From positions 2,232,001 through 2,296,000 of the forward strand of contig NZ_CP162601.1 of NCBI RefSeq assembly GCF_040957575.1: DNA of 64,000 nt, written 5' to 3'. How positions within the stretch are numbered: position 1 is the first letter of the stretch; each line of letters opens with the position of its first letter. Made by a program: the position numbers and the translations under genes. The notes under the pieces were generated by a model. It was not told the origin of the DNA. It was given only the letters and a program-made list of their open reading frames with translations, and made no database searches. Below, in pieces: positions 59,712 through 64,000 of this stretch. This DNA is from Vibrio sp. HB236076. Lineage in GTDB: Bacteria > Pseudomonadota > Gammaproteobacteria > Enterobacterales > Vibrionaceae.

Positions 59712-60833
59712 ATGAAAATGGATCCTTCTACCGGTAAAAACCGGATTCTATTTGAACGATTACATCTGGATTTACCCATGTTACTGGGCCTACTATTACT
59801 CATGGGCTGCGGCCTAGTGATCATGTACAGCGCTAGTGGGCAGAGTATGGAAATGATGGACAAGCAAGCCATGCGGATGCTTCTTTCACTCGTCGTCATG
59901 GTATTTCTTGCACAAATCCCGCCGCGTACTTACGAAGCGTTTGCCCCGATTGTGTTTTTTGCCGGTGTGATCTTACTGCTTGGCGTGCTGTTTTTTGGAG
60001 AGATTTCAAAAGGGGCACAACGCTGGCTCAACCTCGGTTTTGTCCGCTTTCAACCCTCTGAGTTTCTCAAACTGGCCGTACCATTGATGGTGGCTCGCTA
60101 CTTTGGTCGCCGGCCGTTACCCCCTTCGTTCAAAACCCTAATTATTGGTTTAACCTTAGTGATGGTCCCCACCATACTGATCGCCAAGCAACCGGACTTA
60201 GGCACGGCGATCTTAATTGCCGCGTCGGGAATATTCGTGATTTTTTTGTCGGGTATCAGTTGGCGAATTATCTTTGCCGCTATTGTCGCCGTAGGCGCTT
60301 TTATTCCCATATTATGGTTTTTCTTAATGCGCGAGTACCAGAAAGTTAGGGTGCGGACGTTATTCAACCCCGAATCTGATCCACTCGGCGCTGGCTATCA
60401 CATTATTCAAAGTAAAATTGCCATTGGCTCTGGCGGACTAACGGGTAAAGGTTGGCTGCACGGCACCCAATCGCAACTGGAATTCTTACCCGAAAGACAC
60501 ACGGATTTTATCTTTGCGGTCATTGCCGAGGAATGGGGGTTAATTGGCTTTTTGTGCTTACTGGCCATTTATCTATTTATCATCGGCCGAGGTTTGTACT
60601 TAGCGAGCCAAGCACAAACGGCTTTCGGTCGTATGATGGCTGGCAGTATCGTGCTGAGCTTTTTTGTTTATATCTTTGTCAATATTGGTATGGTCAGTGG
60701 CATTTTGCCCGTGGTTGGCGTACCTTTACCTTTGGTGAGCTATGGAGGAACTTCCATGCTGACGCTTATGGCCGGTTTTGGCATTTTAATGTCGATCCAC
60801 ACACATCGAAAAGCATTTTCAAAGGCAACCTAA
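59712..60833 (+). CDS. mrdB: RodA, SEDS peptidoglycan glycosyltransferase
   Basis: 373 aa, about ten membrane helices, with the SEDS signatures [17 protein letters not shown] and the C-terminal [16 protein letters not shown]. Polymerises glycan strands for cell elongation with PBP2. Its stop touches the start of rlpA. Confidence 0.97.
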   Translation: MKMDPSTGKNRILFERLHLDLPMLLGLLLLMGCGLVIMYSASGQSMEMMDKQAMRMLLSLVVMVFLAQIPPRTYEAFAPIVFFAGVILLLGVLFFGEISKGAQRWLNLGFVRFQPSEFLKLAVPLMVARYFGRRPLPPSFKTLIIGLTLVMVPTILIAKQPDLGTAILIAASGIFVIFLSGISWRIIFAAIVAVGAFIPILWFFLMREYQKVRVRTLFNPESDPLGAGYHIIQSKIAIGSGGLTGKGWLHGTQSQLEFLPERHTDFIFAVIAEEWGLIGFLCLLAIYLFIIGRGLYLASQAQTAFGRMMAGSIVLSFFVYIFVNIGMVSGILPVVGVPLPLVSYGGTSMLTLMAGFGILMSIHTHRKAFSKAT

Positions 60834-61649
60834 ATGCATAAATACCTTCAAAAACTTGGCGCGGCGCTTTCCATTGCGGTCATTGCAGGTTGTAGTAGCA
60901 CTCAAAACCCCAGCGGGGGGCGCTACACCCTATCAGACGATGTGGCTCCGGCGACGCCCATCTCAGTTGAGCATATTGAAAATGCGCACCCTCGCTATGA
61001 AGCTTATAGTGCCAGCGGCAACAGCAATTATACCCTGCGCGGCAAACGCTACACTATAATTACCGATCCTACAGGCTTTACTGAAACGGGGAAAGCCTCC
61101 TGGTACGGACAAAAATTCCAAGGCCATCGCACATCCAATGGCGAGGTCTATGACATGTACTCGATGACCGCGGCGCACAAGACTCTGCCACTGCCGAGTT
61201 TTGTCAAAGTCACCAATACCGACAATGGCAAATCTGTGATTGTTCGCGTCAATGATCGCGGGCCTTTTCACCCAGGCCGAATCATTGATTTGAGCTATGC
61301 CGCAGCCCACAAACTCGGTGTGCTGAAAACGGGGACCGCGAATGTCAAAATAGAAGCACTCACGTTTACTAAACCGGCCAACCACCGCCCCAAGGCCACC
61401 GATAAACAGTACACGGTACAAGTTGTTAGCTCAAAATATTTAGAAAGAGTGCGAACTTTACGCGACGAGCTGAGTCTAAGTTTAGATGTTGAGTCTTTTA
61501 TATACTCAAAGTCGGCCATCCATCAATTGATGCTGGGGCCTTTTGACGATTATTTACAAGCTCAAATTGCACTGAACAAATTGAAAACAAAGGGATATCC
61601 CACCGCGTTTATCAAAGCGTTTTCAGAATCTGGCCAAAGCAAAAGTTAA
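60834..61649 (+). CDS. rlpA: RlpA, septal-ring lytic transglycosylase lipoprotein
   Basis: 271 aa. Lipobox VIAGC (Cys20), double-psi beta-barrel domain (residues about 85-180: GKASWYGQKFQGHRTSNGE, VRVNDRGPFHPGRIIDLS) and a C-terminal SPOR domain that binds denuded glycan. In the mrdA-mrdB-rlpA-dacA elongation cluster. Confidence 0.95.
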   Translation: MHKYLQKLGAALSIAVIAGCSSTQNPSGGRYTLSDDVAPATPISVEHIENAHPRYEAYSASGNSNYTLRGKRYTIITDPTGFTETGKASWYGQKFQGHRTSNGEVYDMYSMTAAHKTLPLPSFVKVTNTDNGKSVIVRVNDRGPFHPGRIIDLSYAAAHKLGVLKTGTANVKIEALTFTKPANHRPKATDKQYTVQVVSSKYLERVRTLRDELSLSLDVESFIYSKSAIHQLMLGPFDDYLQAQIALNKLKTKGYPTAFIKAFSESGQSKS

Positions 61650-61727
61650 CAGATTTTCTCACAACAAACACTCCGACTCTGGCGGTGTTTCTGGTAGGAT
61701 ACAACCAAATAGAAGCAACATTGACTC

Positions 61728-62909
61728 ATGATGAAAAAAACAACTCTTTTTAAACGTTTAATTGTCCCCTCTGTCGCCCTGTGCGCCACTATCGTTAATT
61801 CAGCGTTTGCTAATCCCGTTGTCGTTCCCGACGCACCTCAGATCGCTGCCACTGGCTTTGTTTTGATGGACTTTCACTCGGGCAAAGTCCTCGCCGAAAA
61901 AAACATGCATGACAAACTGCCTCCAGCCAGCTTGACAAAAATGATGACCAGTTATGTCATCGGTCAAGAAATCAAACGCGGTAATGTCAGCCCAGACGAC
62001 GACGTTGTGATCAGTGAAAATGCATGGGCAAAAAACTTCCCTGATTCATCGAAAATGTTCATTGAAGTCGGTACCACAGTAAAAGTTCGCGATCTCAACA
62101 AAGGCATTATTATCCAATCGGGTAACGACGCTTGTGTTGCCATGGCTGAGCACATTGCCGGGTCAACCGATGCCTTTGTCGATCTCATGAATGCATGGGC
62201 CAGCACCTTGGGTATGAAAGACACTCACTACACTAACGTTCACGGCCTAGACAGTGACGAGTTGTACTCTACGCCTTACGATTTAGCGTTATTGGGTCGT
62301 GCGTTGATCCGCGATGTACCTGAAGAATACAAAATCTATTCTGAGAAGAAGTTTACTTACAATGGCATTACCCAGTACAACCGCAACGGTTTGCTTTGGG
62401 ATAAGAGCATGAACGTGGATGGCATCAAAACCGGCCACACCAGCCAAGCCGGCTACAACTTAGTCACCTCAGCCACCGAAGGCAAAATGCGTTTGGTCGC
62501 GGTGGTTATGGGAACGAAAAGCTCCAATGCTCGCAAAGCCGAAAGTAAAAAGCTACTCAGCTATGGCTTCCGTTTCTTTGAAACCGTCAACCCTCACAAA
62601 GCCGGTGAAACCTTCGTCAAAGAACGCATTTGGATGGGCAACAAGAGTGAAGTGGCACTTGGCGTTAACGAAGACACGTATGTCACGCTACCTCGCGGCG
62701 AAGCAAAAAATATGCAAGCGAGCTTTATTCTTGACAAAGAGCTAAAAGCACCGATCAAACAAGGTGATGTGGTTGGCAAACTCTATTACCAACTCGATGG
62801 TAATGACGTTGCGCAATACCCATTGGTCGCGTTAGAAGACGTCGATGAAGGTGGTGTATTCAGTCGCCTTTGGGACTACGTTATCCTGCTTTTCAAAAGC
62901 CTGTTTTAA
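61728..62909 (+). CDS. dacA: D-alanyl-D-alanine carboxypeptidase (PBP5/6 type)
   Basis: 393 aa; the second ATG three bases later is equally possible. Signal peptide to SAFA, active-site SLTK, SGN (QSGNDAC) and KTG (GIKTGHT) motifs, then the PBP5 C-terminal domain and an amphipathic C-terminal anchor. Trims pentapeptides in the periplasm. Last gene of the elongation cluster. Confidence 0.97.
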   Translation: MMKKTTLFKRLIVPSVALCATIVNSAFANPVVVPDAPQIAATGFVLMDFHSGKVLAEKNMHDKLPPASLTKMMTSYVIGQEIKRGNVSPDDDVVISENAWAKNFPDSSKMFIEVGTTVKVRDLNKGIIIQSGNDACVAMAEHIAGSTDAFVDLMNAWASTLGMKDTHYTNVHGLDSDELYSTPYDLALLGRALIRDVPEEYKIYSEKKFTYNGITQYNRNGLLWDKSMNVDGIKTGHTSQAGYNLVTSATEGKMRLVAVVMGTKSSNARKAESKKLLSYGFRFFETVNPHKAGETFVKERIWMGNKSEVALGVNEDTYVTLPRGEAKNMQASFILDKELKAPIKQGDVVGKLYYQLDGNDVAQYPLVALEDVDEGGVFSRLWDYVILLFKSLF

Positions 62910-63265
62910 TTAACTGGTGGCTTTGTTTTAGCGAATCACCACACACAACCCAAGCTGCTCAATTGAGCAGCTTTTTTTACGCGTATTTGGCGGCATCTTA
63001 TACCCATTTGATTCAATACCAGGGTATTGACCACATAGGAAAAGGGTGAGTACAAAAAGGCTTTATCAAAAAAATTCAATCTATTCCCCAACTCGTGATT
63101 TTCTCAACATCACGCTCAAATTCATTTTCCGTTCAAAAGCCTACCTAATCGTGTCGCTTGGCACAGCGGCTTGGTTTGTTCTTCGCTCGAGAGCTCGCGC
63201 TTGAGCTTTGAGCAAATTCACATTAGTATTCGCTAAGTTGTAATTTTTACCTCGGAGTGTTTTCC
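62910..63265. other. 356-base gap between dacA and ybeD
   Basis: Contains the dacA terminator and otherwise AT-rich sequence without a credible gene. A promoter for ybeD is expected here, but no strong consensus pair was identified. Confidence 0.5.
62952..62979 (+). terminator. intrinsic terminator of dacA
   Basis: AAGCTGCTCAATTGAGCAGC palindrome followed by seven T. Confidence 0.9.
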
Positions 63266-63544
63266 ATGTTAAACATTAATTCAGATGCAAAGCTCAAAGA
63301 CTTATTGGAATTTCCATGTTCATTTACTTACAAAGTCATGGGTTACGCAAAACCTGAACTACCAGAAAAAGTGCTTGAAGTGATTCAAAAACACGCCCCT
63401 GGTGATTACAGCCCAACGGTAAAGCCCAGTGCTAAAGGCAATTACCACTCGGTGTCTGTCAACATTACCGCAACATCAATCGAGCAAGTAGAAACCCTGT
63501 ACAAAGAGCTTGGCGAGATTGATATTGTTCGTATGGTTCTGTAA
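63266..63544 (+). CDS. ybeD: YbeD, DUF493 family protein
   Basis: 92 aa from ATG 63266, which has GGAG eight bases upstream; the GTG at 63257 would put the ribosome binding site inside the start. ACT-like small domain with [15 protein letters not shown] at its start. Conserved between dacA and lipB in gammaproteobacteria; a regulatory role is presumed but unproven. Confidence 0.92.
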   Translation: MLNINSDAKLKDLLEFPCSFTYKVMGYAKPELPEKVLEVIQKHAPGDYSPTVKPSAKGNYHSVSVNITATSIEQVETLYKELGEIDIVRMVL

Positions 63545-63570
63545 TTTTTTTATTATTTCAACTTTTTTTT

Positions 63571-63596
63571 AAAAGCAGCTTTGGCTGCTTTTTGTT
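63571..63596 (+). terminator. intrinsic terminator of ybeD
   Basis: AAAAGCAGC / GCTGCTTTTT with TTTG loop. Confidence 0.85.
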
Positions 63597-63720
63597 TATT
63601 TTCATACAGTTACTTTTAAAGCCTTGTTCACAAAGTTAAAAATTTGTTGCTCTATGGTAGAGTGCTGCCCAGATAAGGTTTATAATGCGCCATCAAATTT
63701 AATCGACGGCGGATAGAGTA

Positions 63721-64000
63721 ATGAGTGAGGGGTTGAAGGTTAAACACCTTGGTCGTTGTGACTACGAAACAACATTGCAAGCCATGCATGATTTTACCAA
63801 TCAAAGGGGTGAAGCAAGTGTCGATGAAATTTGGCTGGTTGAACACAACCCGGTATTTACTCAGGGACAAGCTGGTAAAGCTGAGCACGTGTTAAACCCC
63901 GGCGAGATACCGGTTGTTCAAAGTGATCGTGGCGGGCAAGTCACCTACCACGGACCAGGGCAATTAGTGGTCTACTTTTTACTCAACTTGCGACGTAAAA
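63721..64000 (+). CDS. lipB: LipB, octanoyl-ACP:protein octanoyltransferase (3' end outside window)
   Basis: The first 93 codons are present; the gene runs off the right edge. [16 protein letters not shown] and EHNPVFTQG are the LipB substrate-binding motifs. Transfers octanoyl groups to lipoyl domains, the first step of lipoate synthesis. A TATAAT at 63681-63686 may be its -10 element. It follows ybeD as in E. coli. Confidence 0.95.
   Translation, partial: MSEGLKVKHLGRCDYETTLQAMHDFTNQRGEASVDEIWLVEHNPVFTQGQAGKAEHVLNPGEIPVVQSDRGGQVTYHGPGQLVVYFLLNLRRK

Noticed and set aside
62995..63060. Third copy of the TATACCAAT inverted-repeat element
   Set aside because: Only a partial TATACCCATT-like end is present and no matching inverted end was found.

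Overview
The window reads as a chromosomal segment of a marine gammaproteobacterium of the Vibrionaceae, probably Vibrio or a close relative. The evidence is the flagellar block flgM-flgN / flgP-flgO / flgT, which is specific to the polar sodium-driven flagellum of vibrios. Two housekeeping blocks also keep the gammaproteobacterial order: hemA-prfA-prmC-sirB2-sirB1-kdsA with lolB-ispE-prs-pth-ychF, and a Met/Leu/Gln tRNA cluster followed by ubiF, miaB-ybeZ-ybeY-corC-lnt and leuS-lptE-holA-rsfS-rlmH-mrdA-mrdB-rlpA-dacA-ybeD-lipB. No prophage, insertion sequence, CRISPR array or rRNA was seen.

Layout. 1-3.5 kb: flagellar regulators and H/T-ring proteins, then tRNA-Arg(CCU). 3.6-24 kb is the accessory part. 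It holds an HD-domain phosphohydrolase, an exported YHYH protein with a small partner, and a zinc-chaperone GTPase with a DUF1826 gene behind a Zur-type operator. A dabB-dabA-sua5 inorganic-carbon operon with a divergent LysR regulator follows, then an orphan periplasmic binding protein, an SbmA/BacA-type transporter beside an ATP-grasp ligase and a GNAT/C39-like protein, an AP2-like small protein, and a split Aer-like receptor pair. 23.4-28.8 kb: gltX, a copper ATPase with a CueR-type promoter, and a TraB/GumN protein.

28.77-30.04 kb is the most unusual stretch. A minus-strand tRNA-Pro(UGG) gene is followed by ten tandem units of about 116 bp. Each unit carries a damaged copy of the tRNA 3' end, including the encoded CCA, plus the tRNA's intrinsic terminator, so the tRNA is followed by eleven terminators in a row. 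The layout recalls the repeats behind tyrT (rtT RNA) of E. coli, but the sequence and tRNA differ.

30.2-42.8 kb is mostly core: a possible small RNA, smrA, rluF, ybaK, kdsA, sirB1, sirB2, prmC, prfA, hemA, lolB, ispE, prs, pth, ychF. Here the ispE frame runs open into prs, across a seven-C tract where one base fewer would restore a stop. 43.0-44.7 kb holds 14 tRNA genes (3 Met, 6 Leu, 5 Gln), partly amplified as 243-bp Leu-Gln units with structured, covarying spacers. 45-64 kb covers ubiquinone synthesis, tRNA modification, ribosome maturation, envelope lipoproteins, lipopolysaccharide export, cell elongation and lipoate transfer; lipB is cut by the window end.

All product names come from motif reading and remembered family architecture and gene order; no database search was possible. 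Start codons were chosen from ribosome binding sites and usual family lengths, so several differ from the longest open frame.
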